From positions 512,928 through 576,927 of the forward strand of contig JAQYUZ010000004.1 in the NCBI GenBank assembly GCA_033819885.1: DNA of 64,000 bases, read 5' to 3'. The DNA is from Microbotryomycetes sp. JL201. Taxonomy: Eukaryota > Basidiomycota > Microbotryomycetes. The translations under genes and the position numbers were made by a program. Positions 11,543 to 26,252 of this stretch are shown here, one piece after another. Positions within the stretch are counted from its first letter, which is position 1, and the number at the start of each line of letters is the position of its first letter. The notes under the pieces were generated by a model. That model was not told the origin of the DNA, searched no databases, and saw nothing but the letters and a program-made list of their open reading frames with translations.

Positions 11543-13292
11543 ATGTCGCTACCGACGCACCAGGGCGGCGACCTGGGCGTGCCATCAGCAGCAGCAGCTA
11601 GTTCAGATCCACAGCAGCAGCAATCGTCTGGGTTCGAGTTTACGACGTTCTTCAAAGAGACGGCGCAGCAGCTGCCGTTCAACCAACGCCCGACGCCAGC
11701 ATTTGAAGCGCAGCGTGTCGAGCGCAAGCGGCAAGATGATGTACCAGAGATTGATCCAATGTCGAGGCCATTGTGGCAACGCCTGCCTGCGTGGATTCCG
11801 TCAGTCTGAGTTTCGCTCGGAACGGGAACAAGCGCCGTCGCGGCTGACCTGTCGAAACAATCAAACAGCATCGTATGCTGGATAGCAACTTCATCCTTTG
11901 TCATTCTACAAAACAAGTACAGTCAGTCACCGAGACAAACGTACCCTTTCGGCGCACGCGACTCACGCCTTCAAAACAGTCCTGTCGGATCTCGGATTTC
12001 GGCACCCTGTCGCTTTGACTACAATCCATCTCGCATTCCAAACATGCGCAACTCGCTTGCTGAGAAAATATACTCCCATGGTCGACAAGGCAAAAGAGCT
12101 AGAGGCGACAAACAAGATGAACAAGGACGCGTTCTTGACAAAGATCGTGCCCGTTGGCTTGTTGTTCTCTGCAAGTCTCGTATTGTCCAACTGGGTTTAC
12201 CTACGGCTCACAGTGGCATTCATTCAAATGTGGGCCGGTCGCTGTTCCATCTCGTCGAGTCTGACGGTCCTAATTGACCAAACTGTCCTATTCCAGGATC
12301 AAAGCATTCACGCCAGTGTCGGTTTTACTCGTATCGGCCGCGTTTGGTCTCAAGCAACTGAACCAGAAGGTAGGCGGTGACGATTGGACGTATCTTGCAC
12401 GGCTGACGCCGCCTCGCTTGTAGATCCTGAGCATTGTCGGCGTCATCTGCTTTGGTGTAGCTATCGCATCGTATGGCGAGATTCAGTTTGAGCTCATCGG
12501 CTTCTTGATTCAAGTCGGTCACGCGGGGACAGAGATGCACTGATGTACGCTGACGATGACGCCGCAGCTTCTCGCCATTGGCATCGAGTCCTGCAGGCTC
12601 GTGCTAGTCCAGATCCTGCTGCAAGGGTTTGGCCTCGATCCCATGTCGTCACTGTACTACACTGCACCTGTCTGCCTTGTCGTCAACGCGTAAGTAGCTC
12701 TGAATCAGATGACGACGATACGATGCTGATGTAGCTTGGCGACAGCCTGCTACTGCTGCCGGTCGAAGGCACCCAGGTGTTTTACAACGCCGTCTATCAG
12801 GTCGGCCTACCGACGCTGTTCGGCAAGTGAGTTAGGTATTGCATCAAAGGATCAAAATGCTCGCACTTGTTGACGTCGAGAGTTGTTGACCAGCGCCTGC
12901 ATGACGTTTGCGCTCAATCTATCGTCAGTTTGGCTCATTGGCAAAGCGAGCGGTCTCGTACTCACGCTCGCTGGGGTCTTGTGAGTTCAACAATCGGAGG
13001 CCTTTCTGTGAACGCTGACAGTGATCTGCGCCTCACAGGAAAGATGTGCGTCAGAGATCTCGAAGACCTTCTGCCATAAGGCATCCCTAACTTCTGATCT
13101 ATTTCCAGATTCTTATCATTGCCGGCTCATACTTTGTGCTCGGCACAGAGGTGACGCGAATTCAGATCTTTGGCTACATGGTTGCATTGGCAGGTAAGCG
13201 ACCGCTTCGTTCCTGGCGGTGTGCGCCCTGACACTCTCTGGCTGAACTTGGTTCATATCGGCACAGGACTGATTGCTTTCAAGATGCAATAG
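11543..13292 (+). CDS. Triose-phosphate/nucleotide-sugar transporter family protein 1
   Basis: Eleven exons (11543-11799, 11869-11921, 11980-12229, 12297-12369, 12424-12513, 12568-12689, 12746-12826, 12894-12980, 13039-13045, 13109-13193, 13267-13292) give 376 residues. A soluble 85-residue N-terminus is followed by about ten hydrophobic helices of the drug/metabolite transporter fold. The TPT-family landmarks are present: N-K-Y-I-L then [19 protein letters not shown] at the centre, and L-K-D-I-L-I-I-A-G-S near the end. Relatives are Golgi/ER antiporters exchanging nucleotide sugars or phosphorylated C3-C6 compounds. The ninth exon is only 7 nt and encodes the K-D of the L-K-D motif, which is why I trust it. 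The neighbouring gene at 13695 is a diverged paralogue in the same orientation. Confidence 0.9.
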
Positions 13293-13694
13293 ACGTTGGA
13301 TTGTGTCACGGACATATATTGGCAAGCGTGAAAGCGCGAAAGGCGGGAATCATTGGGGCTGGTAGGCTGCGATGGACGTGCGGCCAAGACGACATGAATC
13401 ATGTAATAACGAACATACGATTTGAGCATCAATCTGAGCAGGCTCTGCCTATCCTGCAGATGGATTGCGATCGAGCGCGTCGACGAAATTTGAGCCGAGC
13501 TGAGCGCCCTCGTCGATTTATTAGTGTGTGCACCTTGAAAAGCAGTCACAATCATAAAGTTCTGAGGGAACGTGTCTTGCATGCCAGCGATGAGGACTGC
13601 CAAGTCGAAGCGGGAAAGATTATTTCTCCGCACGGGCGCGGGCGCGGGCGCGGCTCGAGCGCGCTTTGGTCTCGCTTGTGCGCGTCGCCCAAAC
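13293..13694. other. Intergenic between the two transporter paralogues
   Basis: About 400 bases holding the 3' flank of transporter 1 and the promoter of transporter 2. A GC-rich GGGCGC tandem stretch lies at about 13634-13655, directly upstream of the second start codon. No other feature is supported. Confidence 0.55.
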
Positions 13695-15241
13695 ATGGCA
13701 TCGGCAACCGACGCAGCGCGTGACGCGTCTGCAGAGGAGCAGGAGCACATGCTGTACTCGAACGGCTCTCATATGTCGGTCGACGATCAGCAGCGGCCGG
13801 CAAAGGCGGCAACAGGCGAGGACGAGCGCAAAGACGACGACGGACAGACACGGGACGGCGCAGCAGGCCTCAACTTTCCACCTTGGATGATCATCATTAC
13901 GTGGATATCACTCTCGACAGCCGTCATCTTTTACAAGTTGAGGATTCGCGCCGGGAACGGGGCTGTACCGGACATGGCAGAATCTGACCCAAACCCCTAC
14001 AGTCGAGACATCATGGTCAACAGACATTTCAAGTATCCAATCACTCTGACGACGCTGCACTTGCTATTTCAAACGATCGGCAAGTGCTTCGAGCCAAACT
14101 CTTTGCACTTGGCTCATCGCAGAGCTGACGCGAAAATCTCTGCACTGTCCTCAACAGCAACACGGATATTGCACAGGTTCACAGACCTGATATCGGGCAC
14201 AAGCACCGGCACATCACAGTACACAGCCTTGCCAATGACAACCTCTGATGACAGGCAATCGTCGCCACTTACGTCTGCAAACACACTTGCTGGCGTCAAA
14301 CCCGGCTTCTCGCAGGACGAAGAGCGGAGAAGGATCAAAGACGCGAGCGTCAACATGTCGTTCGACGACTGGAAACTGCAAATGTGAGGAGGGAACAGGA
14401 GAAAGCCTTGAACCTTGAGCATTGCAGCTGACATGAATCGAAACAGTCTTCCTCCAGCCGTCATGTTTTCAGCCAGCCTCTGCCTCTCTAACTGGGCATA
14501 CTTGTACCTCAGCACCGGTCCGTCCGCTTTCCGTCCTTTGAACAACCCCATACGCTAAAGGATATTGGCATTGCAGCGTATATTCAGATGCTCAAGGCGT
14601 TCGGGCCTGTAGCATATCTTTTGGCAGCGTTCGCGCTTGGCACAAAGGCCTTTTCTCTTAAATTGCTCGGCATCGTCCTCGTCATCTCATCCGGGGTTGG
14701 CATGGCGTCCTACGGAGAGGCCAATTTCAACCTGACCGGGTTTCTGATTCAAGCTACTGCGATCGCCATCGAAGCCACCCGAGTGACTCTGATCCAGATC
14801 TTGCTGCAATCAGGTGGTGGAATGTCGCCTCTCAAGACGTTGTACTGTACGTCCAAAACCATAGTTCTCGGCTCAGCCAAGACTATCTTGCCAATACTGA
14901 GATTTGTTCTCATTTCCCCCGATCCAGTCTTTGCACCCGTGTGCTTTTGCGTCAACGCCGCGCTCATCATCCCGTTCGAAGGTTTCGCCGCCCTGACCGC
15001 CATCCCTCGACTCGGATTGTTCACAATCTTGAGCAACTGTACCTTGACATTCCTGCTCAACCTCAGTGGAGTGTACCTTATCAGTCTGTCTAGCATGGTC
15101 CTAAGTTTGACCAAAGTCGTCAAAGACATTCTGTTGGTAGCCGGATCGGCTCTCATTCTTGGAGACGCGTTGACGTTGTTTCAATGTTTTGCGTACGGAG
15201 TCTCGACGGTTGGATTGTTTTGGTACAAAACGAGCTCATGA
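13695..15241 (+). CDS. Triose-phosphate/nucleotide-sugar transporter family protein 2
   Basis: Six exons (13695-13936, 14003-14079, 14158-14383, 14447-14517, 14577-14846, 14928-15241) encode 399 residues. It is a paralogue of the preceding gene: T-L-H-L-L-F-Q-T-I then A-T-R-I-L-H-R-F-T aligns with [28 protein letters not shown] and V-V-K-D-I-L-L-V-A-G-S are also shared. It differs by a hydrophilic loop of about 60 residues after the second helix. The second intron (14080-14157) uses a GCAAGT donor. It is 78 nt long and open in frame, so retention would insert 26 residues at exactly the point where the paralogue has none. Substrate cannot be assigned. The start at 13695 is the ATG nearest the conserved region; an in-frame upstream extension is less likely. 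Confidence 0.88.
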
Positions 15242-15371
15242 GTAAGGCGGACAAAGGGGAATTCAAGCGTGTGCTGGCATATAGATCTTCATGGCTGTTG
15301 TAAAATAACCTTCCGGTTGAGACTGTTCCTACATTGCAGTCGAGCGACGCTCGTATTGCTAGAAGCACATT

Positions 15372-18300
15372 TCAAACGGACGTTTTTGACATGTCTACGT
15401 GCGAAAAGCGTGCAGAATAGTGCACATGTCAGGCAAAGCGATTCCTAGAAAACAACTGAACCAACTTACAATAAGACAACAAGTTGATCTGATCTTTGTG
15501 CAACGTCGTTCGACCGACCAAGTCGTACACTTTTTCTTGGTCACGCAAGACGCTATGAGCGTCAACGAGGCATTGCACGCTCGCTCGACGCAATTCAGAG
15601 TGCGAGTCGTTAAGTCCCTGAAATACGTCGACATCGGTCAGACGTAGCACAGGTTAGGTTGGAGATGAGCGGAAACTGACCCTCTTGACGAGCTCTGCCC
15701 TCTTTGGCAACTCATCCTCGAGTATCTCTTTCGGCAACTTTGCAAACAGCCTGCCGATCAATCTCAAACCCAAAGCGAAAGCACGTGCGATCTCAGGTGT
15801 GATGTGACCGTCATTCTTGAAATCGAGGTACTGGACCAATGCGGATGATAAGAGTCCAAGCGTCAAAAGAGGTTCGGACCGGTCGGTTACAGTTCTGCCA
15901 ATTTCCTCAGTTGCTGCAACGATCTGCCGAGGGATAGGTCGATCAGCAATCAAGTGAGTAGACTGGCATCACCCAAACGCTCACCGAACGGGATGAATCC
16001 TCGCGCAAGGAGAGCAGCAGCTCGAACAGGGTAGTCTCTTCACCTGCAAGACAAGGCAATTGATGCTCGACGAGGCTAGCAAGGAGTCTGAGAGCCGTTT
16101 CATGAGTCGTGGGGTACTGCGAGACCAAGCGCAGGTCAGTCGTCAGACTTGTTCAAGATCCGCGCTCGCTCACATCTCCCGTTTTCTTCGAGAGCATCTC
16201 TGTCAATGCTGCAAATGCTTTGGCGAATGTTTTGTCTCGGGTCCAAAAGTTTGCGTCTGACTCTTCTTGCCGTCTTTGAGACGGTGACGCTTCACTCTCG
16301 TTTTCATCGTCTTCGACAACCGGATATCTTCGCGACAGGTCCATGAGCTGTTCGAGCTCTTCGGCAGAGACGGTCTGACTCATGAGGCGCGCGATCAAAC
16401 CGTCTGCATTTTGTGCGTCTGCGTTTGATTCTGCCGCTTGACCTTGTGTTCGCACTATCAGTGGATAATAGCATCGATCGACGCGTGAAGCTCACTCTGA
16501 CTTTTGACTGTCCACCAGTCGCTGCCTTTGTCCGACAGGCCAAAGGTCTCGACATTTCTTCCATCCGGACTATCATTAAACACGTCAGATTGCCGGACAG
16601 AGGCGACATGCCTCGTTGCAACCGCTGGAGTCGAAAGCTGACTGGCGGGTATGGGTCCATGTTCTGTATTCGCAAGCGTTCCTACATGGAGGTCATGATG
16701 AGACTGAGAGGAGCCGTCCGGTGACCTGTGAAGACGATGCGCGCCGATGGCGACGGGTATGTGAGACGTTCTTCGGCTCGCTGTCGGAGACGAAGGCGAA
16801 GATTGCAAATGAGGCCGTTCCTGTTTGAACAAGGGCGTGGATGCCGACGAGCTCGGAGTTGCTTGTGTATTGCGTGGAGATGAGCTTGTAGCTCGTTCTG
16901 ACGACGGAGTCGATACCGTCGCTGCAGCGACATCTTTGATGGTGTCTGCAGCTGCGTGAGCAGCCAGTTGGGCTTCCATTTCTTGCTCCTTCTGAGCCTT
17001 TTCTCGCTTCGCCTGCAACATCATCTCACGAACACTCGGACGAGTCGTCTTGACCGGTGCAGATGCACTCTGTGCTCTGGACACTGCCGGCTTCGGATCG
17101 TTGGCTGATGTCGAGCTCGATTGCTTGCGAGGATCGCTCTTGTCTAGCTGTTTGCGACTTGTCGAGTCGAGCGAGCAAGAAATCTTGTCTGCCAATCTTG
17201 ACCAAATATCTTGGACGAGCCAAAACGTCGTCCGGCTCGTCTCTTTGACGCCGCTATTGGGGTCCGACAGGCCACGCTTGAGCATCTGTTCGATCTCGCC
17301 CAGCCCGCCTGAAGTCTCAATGGCGTGCTGACTGTGTTCGCCGTGGACCTTGACGAGCGTTTGCAAGTGTGCGGCGGCGTATTGGCGGGCAGAAGCGTTC
17401 TTGTCCTGCATGACTAACGCGAGCTGCTGTATCGTTTGGAAATGGTACCTCGAGTTGGTGATCAGGGACGTGACAGTCGCTTGTGAAGCAGTCGCAACGA
17501 TCTTTTTCGTCTGTCCTGCCATGCCCAGACAGTGGCAGAGAAAAGGCTCAAGAAAGTGGTGGTCCAATGCAGAACCAAAAGCGTCCGACAGCTCGGCCAT
17601 GAGTTGAAGTGCAGAAATGGCCAAGGTCGTCCTGAGCGAGGACGACTGATGAAGACGATCAAGTCAGTCCGGATTCCAACAGAGCCGTTGCTCCACAGAG
17701 CTCACCGTCTTGATCATGCCCTCTTCTACTAAGCGCAAATCGGCCAGGAAGGCGTCCTTGAACTGCGTTGGAGCGCCGCCTTTGATCAAGCCTCGCAACC
17801 GAGCTACACTCTTGTCTCGTGAGACCCAGTTGTGCTCCGTTTCTTTGCCTTCGAAGCAAGGTCTCATCTGCTCGATTTCTGAATGTAGATCTCGCTCGTT
17901 TGCAACGTATACAGGACCTATTTCTGCCGGTTGCTGATGGACGGCGGCAGGATCTGTCGGGAATGCGGCCGCAGGAAGGTTTGCAACGAGTGACGCGGGA
18001 GACGGCGGCCGTGGTCGAGGGCGTGCGTCCTGGGAGCTGGTATCTTGTACAGTACTGTTCATCTCATTGTCTGCGCTCAGCGTCTGTTCGCCACCGCCGA
18101 GAACGGCGGCCAAGATCGTATCTTGGAGTTTTTTGTTGACTTCTAACTTGAGCATTAGCTTTTTCAGGTCTGCTCTTGCTGCAGCAGACACTGTTGGCGC
18201 GCTAAAGATTGATATAGTTGAGGATAAAGCGAGAGAGCGTACAGTCGGATCCGGGTCGCCGAGCAGCGGCAGCAACAAGGGCGTGAATGGTCGCAAGGGC

Positions 18301-19105
18301 GTGATAAGGCTGCCATCCTCGCTCTGCCTGATTGTCACAAGAAACAATATAGCCTGGAGACTCGGACTGTGAGCTGAGCGTACGAGTATGTGCGAGGTGG
18401 CGAGCGAACGGCTGACCTGTTCGCGCGCTTTAGCGTTCTTGCTCTGGAACGCATGCTCCTGAATCCGTTGCTCCACGAGTTGCCAGGACGTATCTTTGAG
18501 CTGTTGATGTGGCGCCGGCGGTGCGAGCTTGGCCGTCAATAGCAGACTGGCCCTCGCTGCGGCTACGATAGCTTCTCTGGCTGCGTCCCTTACGCCCTGT
18601 TTCGAGTCTGCTAGCTTTTCTGTTGGTAGTAAGGTAGCGAGAGTCGATTTGAACTCGTGGTCGAGCCTGGCGGCGTGGTGGACCGAGCTCGGCGGCCTGT
18701 GCTCGCCATGCGTGCCGTCGCCCGTGCCAACGTCGACATGCGCAGCGCGACTGAACAAGTGAGGTAGTGTTTGAAGTGCAGCGGATACGACGTGTTGGTT
18801 GTTGTGGCGCAGGTGCGGCTTGACGAGTTGACTGAGTCGGTCGAGGTCCTCGTCGGTGAGCGCCTGCACGTGAGACGTCGGTCACGGCCAGCGTCTCGGC
18901 CTTTGAAGCAACAACGTACCTGCTGCCTGTCGCCAAGCAAGTCGCGGATGGCGTGCAAACCCTGTATTCGCCGCTCGTTGTCTGCGAGCGGATCGGAGTG
19001 GTAAGAGTGGAACAGCAGTGAGCATGCATCGTATACAAAGTCAGGGGCAAGGTCAGAGCCCTCACCTTGGGACGCCAACTGCTGCTCGAGGCTGGCGAGG
19101 TCCAT
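15372..19105 (-). CDS. CLASP-family microtubule-binding protein (Stu1-like)
   Basis: Nine exons (19105-18920, 18863-18417, 18353-17706, 17645-16496, 16454-16174, 16116-15985, 15923-15681, 15617-15470, 15394-15372) give 1085 residues. N-terminal HEAT/TOG repeats come first (D-L-D-R-L-S-Q-L-V-K-P-H-L-R and following). A central CLASP_N TOG domain begins near S-S-L-R-T-T-L-A-I-S-A-L-Q-L. A long Ser/Pro/Arg-rich linker with T-R-P-S-V-R-E-M-M follows, then a C-terminal HEAT domain containing H-S-E-L-R-R-A-S-V-Q-C-L-V-D-A-H. CLASPs bind tubulin through TOG domains, rescue microtubules at plus ends and support spindle and kinetochore function. The final exon is 23 nt and was placed because CLASPs end in a short Tyr-rich tail. 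The gene diverges from ARG8 across 114 bp. Confidence 0.88.
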
Positions 19106-19219
19106 TGTCCGCGCCCGTGTGGTCGATGCGAGGTCACGTGCTCGCACGAGGCAGAGCAGAGCCGCGCCCGCCAAACCCGCAAAAGCGCAAGTTTGACTCC
19201 TCGAGTCGATAGCGCACGA

Positions 19220-20975
<1,756 letters not shown>

Positions 20976-21240
20976 TTTTTTTTTTTGAATGTCGCAAGGA
21001 TGAGGTTGTATTCCCTCGAAGGAGGAGTCCATTGAGCATGATAGACTAGTTTGCGTGCATTATAGCAGACGTTGAAATGATGCGTAAGACCTGTTATGAG
21101 CGGTGCGTCGATCGCCTTCGTGACCTCGAACCGGTCAAAGACTGGTTTACGCGACACCACCTTGCCGGAGAGAAGAGAGAGGGCGCGCACGGCAGGCCCG
21201 TGAAGAAACTGTGCCGACTGTGTGAATTGGGGACGCTGGG

Positions 21241-23946
21241 ATGCGGAGTGCGTCCTTGGGTCGGTCGCTGTCGGCTCAGTCGAGTCGGTCGAGCCTGAGC
21301 GCTGGCCAAGGGCAGCAGCCCCGTCGCGCTTCGAGTCACGTCAGCTTGTACCCGTACTCTGGATCATCGTCTGCGTACACGAGTCACCCGCGTCTGTCGA
21401 TCAGAACGCCAGTGCTCGCGCCAGAGTACCCGTCGACGTTCAGCATCTTGACGAGGCCGTTCACGAAGGGAAGGACTTCTAAACGGGCAACGTTCACGCT
21501 CATTGCTTGCATTCTCGTCCTGTTCATTATATGGGGCCAGCTGCCGTCAAGTCGGAGAGGGTCTCTGACTTCAGCTCGGGGCGCAAACGGTCCTTTCGAC
21601 CTGCTTCACTTTCAACGCAAGGGAGGGTGAGCAGCGCCCGTTGTTTCCATCGACATAAATGTCCGACTGTACGCTGACCATGACGCCTGACCTCCAGCTT
21701 CCTATACTACCCTGGCCACGCCACCAAAGAGCGAGAGAAGCCGAACGGGGTCATCGAGGAAGTCGAATATGTACCGGAACAGCCTCATCCGATCCACCTC
21801 TTGATCGACAAGGCAAAGCGTGATTGGGACAAAAAGCTCAAAAGGCAAAGCACGAGCTTGGCAGACGCCGTGGACGAGTACGAGCGCAGATACGGTCGCA
21901 GACCACCGAAAGGGTGAGCTCGCGTTGATCGTACCAATTCGAACGAATGAGACTACGCTCATACGCTTTGATTGTAGCTTTGCCGAATGGTGGGATTTCG
22001 CTCAACAGGTCAACTTTCAAATGCCAGACGAATTTGACAGCCTGAACGAAAACCTTTTGCCGTTTCTCGCCCTGCCGCCGTCAAAGAACCAAGAAAGATC
22101 GGAAAAGATTCAGTTTGACAAAGACTTTTGGATTCAAGTGAGTCCCATGTCCTTTGTTCAAGTGGCAGGCAAAGACTGACGAGCTCATCTTTCAGGACAA
22201 GGCCTTTACGATTCAAATTCAAGATGGCGCGATTTCAGTGCACGGACCAATGGCTCGGTCCTTGGAGAATCCAGACGAGAGGAGCACTCAAGCACATAAA
22301 ATGATCAAAGACTTGGCTGGGCGGTTACCCGACATGAACGTGACCGTCACCGGACACGACAACCCCTGGGTCGTCTTGTCAGGAGAAGCGAGGAGCCGAT
22401 TGAAATCGCGAGGGAGAGGCGGTCTTTGTGAGCTGGAATTCCTTTCCGCACAACTTTTCAGAATCAGATCTCTGACGGATGGTATCGAGCAGTAATTGAA
22501 AAGGAGGAAGAGGACGAGGTGCATGATAATTGGGACTATGACGGTTGGGCGGTCGCATGTCCACCTCATTCACCGCTTCGGTCCGAACCTCGCTTCGATG
22601 AGCGGGTCAAAAATATAAGAGCGTGAGTCTGGCAATCGCTGATGACGTTGACACAGACCGACATGCAAAATTCACAGCGTCCCTGAGCGGCACCCGAGCT
22701 TTATCCAAGACCATGTTGCAGCAATGGACCTGTGTGACCACCCTACCTTTCAGCCTATTCATGGTTTCAGCGCCTGGTCAGTCATCAGTGACGCTGCCCG
22801 GATCTTGTCACTCATAGAAAGTCATTACTGTGCAGGCCGGGTCCTCGTCCGGGTTTGCTATACCCCCTCTTCACTTTTACGAGAACAGCTTGGCACGCCG
22901 ACTTGCTGATGCCGCCGATTGACCAGTACGATCGACCGATTGGCAACGACCCAGACTGGGAGGACAAGAAGCACGACAAGATGGTGTGGCGGGGGACGAC
23001 GACCGGTGCTGATTTGACGATTAAGCACATGCGAGACCACAGTCAGAGGATGCGACTTGTCCGATGTGAATGCGACTCGCTGCAAGCTAGTGACCGCCGA
23101 AGCGCTGACAAACTACTTCATACGTCATATCTAGTGTCTCAGCAGAGTGGCAATTTGACGCTACAGGTTGCTGCCAAAGACAAGGACAGCATGCTCGGCC
23201 CCGTCGAAGACTTTGACGCCTCTGCGCAAGAACTTGCCGCATCGTACTTTGACGTCAAGTTCCTCGGCAAGCCCCAGCAATGTGGTGACGCTTGCGACGA
23301 GATTCAACGCGAGTTCGAGTGGGACAAGTGGATGTCTGCGGACGAGCAGAACGAGTACAAATACGTGATTGACGTGGACGGCAACGGCTGGAGCGGCCGA
23401 TTTCACCGATTGATGACTTCAAAGTCGCTCGTTTTAAAATCGACCATTTTTCCAGAATGGTACGCCGACCGGATACAACCTTGGCTGCAGTACGTTCAGG
23501 CTCGATTCTTGCGGCGGGAGAGCCAACCCCAGTGTTGACCGAGTCACCCTATTCTTTGTGCAGCTATGTTCCGATCGCTCCAGACTATTCCGATTTGTGG
23601 GCAGCGATGGCTTTCTTCAAAGGCGACTTGGCAGGGCGAGGTGCCCATGACGCAATGGCCAAGGAGATTGCATATAACGGCAGACAGTGGGCGGCAGAGT
23701 TTTGGCGGTGGGAAGATATGCAAGTCTGTGAGTGTTTGACAGTTTCAGTATTTGTGGAGATACTGCTGTCTGACATGGTTTCTTGGGCCAACGCAGATTT
23801 GTACCGGCTGTTGCTAGAGGTGAGTGGTCATGGCAGGAGCACGGCGGACGAGTACACGACTGACTCGTGCGTTGTTTCACGAATGCTTTCAGTACGCTCG
23901 CATCATGTTGCGGTCTGAGGACAACTTGTACAGCATGGACATGTAA
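21241..23946 (+). CDS. CAP10-like type II membrane glycosyltransferase 2
   Basis: Ten exons (21241-21626, 21698-21913, 21978-22137, 22196-22427, 22493-22622, 22678-22776, 22836-23489, 23564-23727, 23797-23819, 23893-23946) encode 705 residues. A Ser/Arg-rich cytosolic tail is followed by a membrane anchor near residues 85-101. The CAP10 domain shows [35 protein letters not shown] with Q-R-M-R-L-V, D-V-D-G-N-G-W-S-G-R-F, and Y-S-D-L-W-A-A-M-A-F-F-K. It is a diverged homologue of the gene at 6333, with the same order of motifs but few shared intron positions. A putative secretory-pathway glycosyltransferase; acceptor unknown. An in-frame intron near 23068-23136 is possible but not required. Confidence 0.9.
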
Positions 23947-24114
23947 CCCGAGCCGAATCTCTAGTCCGAACCGACAGAGGCCCTTTTCTGGTGATAATAA
24001 TTGGCATCGCATATTGGTGTAATTGCGTATTTTGGCACGAACAAATTGCATACGACTTTGACCCGTGCATGGATCTGTGTCTGTTTTGGGACGCCTCTCT
24101 CTTTCTCGTCAACG

Positions 24115-25708
24115 ATGGCCGCGCCCGTGTTTTCTGTGCCGCCGGTGGCTGTGCCGGCTGAACCTTCGTACAAGGACTCGTTGCCATCGTTCCTGAGCCC
24201 CATTGGCTCGCTGATGGACCGACTGCAGCGGGCTCGCGATGGCCTGGCGCTGCCCGAGCCGGGCAAGGCAGAGGACCTCGGCCGCGAAGTCAAGAGTGAG
24301 TCGCAGCAGCAGCAGCATCAGACAGACACGACGGAGCCAGGCTGCTCGCTCGCGCTTGACGCCGGTCTCCAGGCTGTCTCGGGCGCGCGCGTGCGTTTTC
24401 CTCGCGAGCTCGAGTGTTCAAGACACTGACGGCAGTTTTGATCGAGCTTTTGATCATGCAATAACAACGCTGACTTGTTTTGTCGCTCCCGCCGATGCAG
24501 TGACGCACTTGACCAACTACACGTTCGACGGAGCGCGGGCCGACTTGTCAAAGGTCTTGTCACAAATGCCGGCCTTCCAAGTCCAGCACTCGTTCACGGC
24601 AGGCGCACAGGGCCAAATGGGCCCATCCCCAGGCACCTACTCGTTTGGCGCAGTGTACGCCACCGCACAGGTCAGTCGCGTTCCGTTGCCGCCGTCATTA
24701 GCGCTTCGGTTGCGGAACTGACATCTGGTCAAATTATTTGCGCTCAGACATTCATGCAAGGCAACATTGACAACGAAGGTGGCGTCACTGGACGGTTCAA
24801 TCATGCATGGTCGCCCGCCAACCTATCAAAGCTGTCTGTCCAGGCGAGTGCAGCAACCATAAACCAGTGGCCCGTGTCCGAACGAGGCTGACAGGCCGAG
24901 CTTGCTTGTTCTACAGCTCGGTGCCGACCCGTCCAGCCAGTCCGTCTTTTCATACGAGCAAGACCGTGTTGGACAAGACTACACCCTCTCGTTCAAATCC
25001 ATCAATCCGTCGCCAACAGATTTTACGGGCACCTATCTTGCATCCTACTTGCAATCGTTGACGCCGCATCTTGCTCTCGGTGCTGAGGCATTGTATCAAC
25101 GACCCACGCCAGACCTCGAGGACTGCTCACTCGGATACATGGCAAAGTACCATAACGTCAAAAAGGACGAGCAAGGACAGCCAATCAAAGACTCGTACAT
25201 TGCTACGGCCCAAATCATGCCCCAAGGCATGTGGCAAGCGACGTACTGGCGAAAGTTGGCAGAACGCGTAGATGCCGGCGTCGACCTCGTTGTCATGCCC
25301 GCACTCGACCCGAGGCAGCGCAAGGCGATCGCGACCGCAGGCGTCAAATACGAGTTCAGGACATCGACGTTCAGGGGTCAGGTTGATTCAGAGGGCAAGG
25401 TGTCTGCGTTGCTCGAGCAACGCCTCAGTCCGGCGTTCGCATTCCTCGTCGCGGGTGAAATGGGTCAGTGGCGCGTGGCAGGCTATTCGCGCACCGACAG
25501 ACTCTGACGTTACGTGTGTGAATAGACCACAAGCTCAACAAGAGCAAGTTTGGTGTCGGTATCATGTGAGCACTGCCGACTGGTTGTGTACGTTTCACCA
25601 TGGAAGCTCACTCGCGTGTCTCTTTCCTGCAGGGTCGAGTCGGCATCCGAGGAAGCCATGGAAGCAGCACAAATAGCAGCCACCCAACCTGTCGTCCCAC
25701 CTATGTAG
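24115..25708 (+). CDS. TOM40: Mitochondrial import channel Tom40
   Basis: Six exons (24115-24295, 24501-24670, 24748-24843, 24917-25463, 25526-25565, 25633-25708) give 369 residues, the usual length. Tom40 is the beta-barrel pore of the outer-membrane TOM complex through which nearly all mitochondrial precursors enter. A Pro/Ala-rich N-terminal segment leads into L-T-N-Y-T-F-D-G-A, then repeated beta-strand sequences (G-T-Y-S-F-G-A-V-Y-A, F-M-Q-G-N-I-D-N-E-G) and the C-terminal L-N-K-S-K-F-G-V-G-I. The third intron (24844-24916) has a GCGAGT donor. Alternative GT donors would break the S-V-Q-L-G-A-D junction expected in the family. Confidence 0.93.
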
Positions 25709-26252
25709 AACTCGCCACAGTGTCGATCGTACCGCGTTACTGTCATTCTTTTTAGTCTACTCACTCGCCCCGCTCTCCGATTTGTACACCTCTCCCTCTC
25801 CTGTTTCTCTACTTGTCTCGTTAGCACCGCCACGCCTTGCGGAAAGATGAGAATGTATGCCATGACATGCAAAGCAAGAATGAAAAATGCTCTGATAGTC
25901 TGATGTGGACGGAAGCCACCGGGTGGCCAGTGACACACGTTCGTTCGTTCCCTGTTCAAAGATCCGAGACTCTCCATTCCAATACAATCAAAAACAGGAT
26001 GCCATCCCGTCCCACATACGACCATCCGCGTCTCTGGCCTCGAGAAGAGAAACAGCCAACGAGAGGCAGGCAGAGCGCGCGAACAGAAAAGAGGGAAAGT
26101 GGGAGAAAAAAGATTGTGATTCTACATAACAACAGACTGATTCCAGACGATTTCGAATGAGAATGACCCTTGGAAACGTCGAAACCTGGTCAAGTCGTGA
26201 AACGAGGACGAGAGGCCATCATGCAAGTGTATCAGATCTGTGGCGAGGCTGT
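25709..26252. other. Convergent intergenic region
   Basis: About 540 bases between the stops of TOM40 and the S21 gene. It is pyrimidine-rich near 25750-25810 and purine-rich near 26040-26120, consistent with 3' untranslated and terminator sequence of both genes. Open frames here show no family similarity. Confidence 0.55.
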
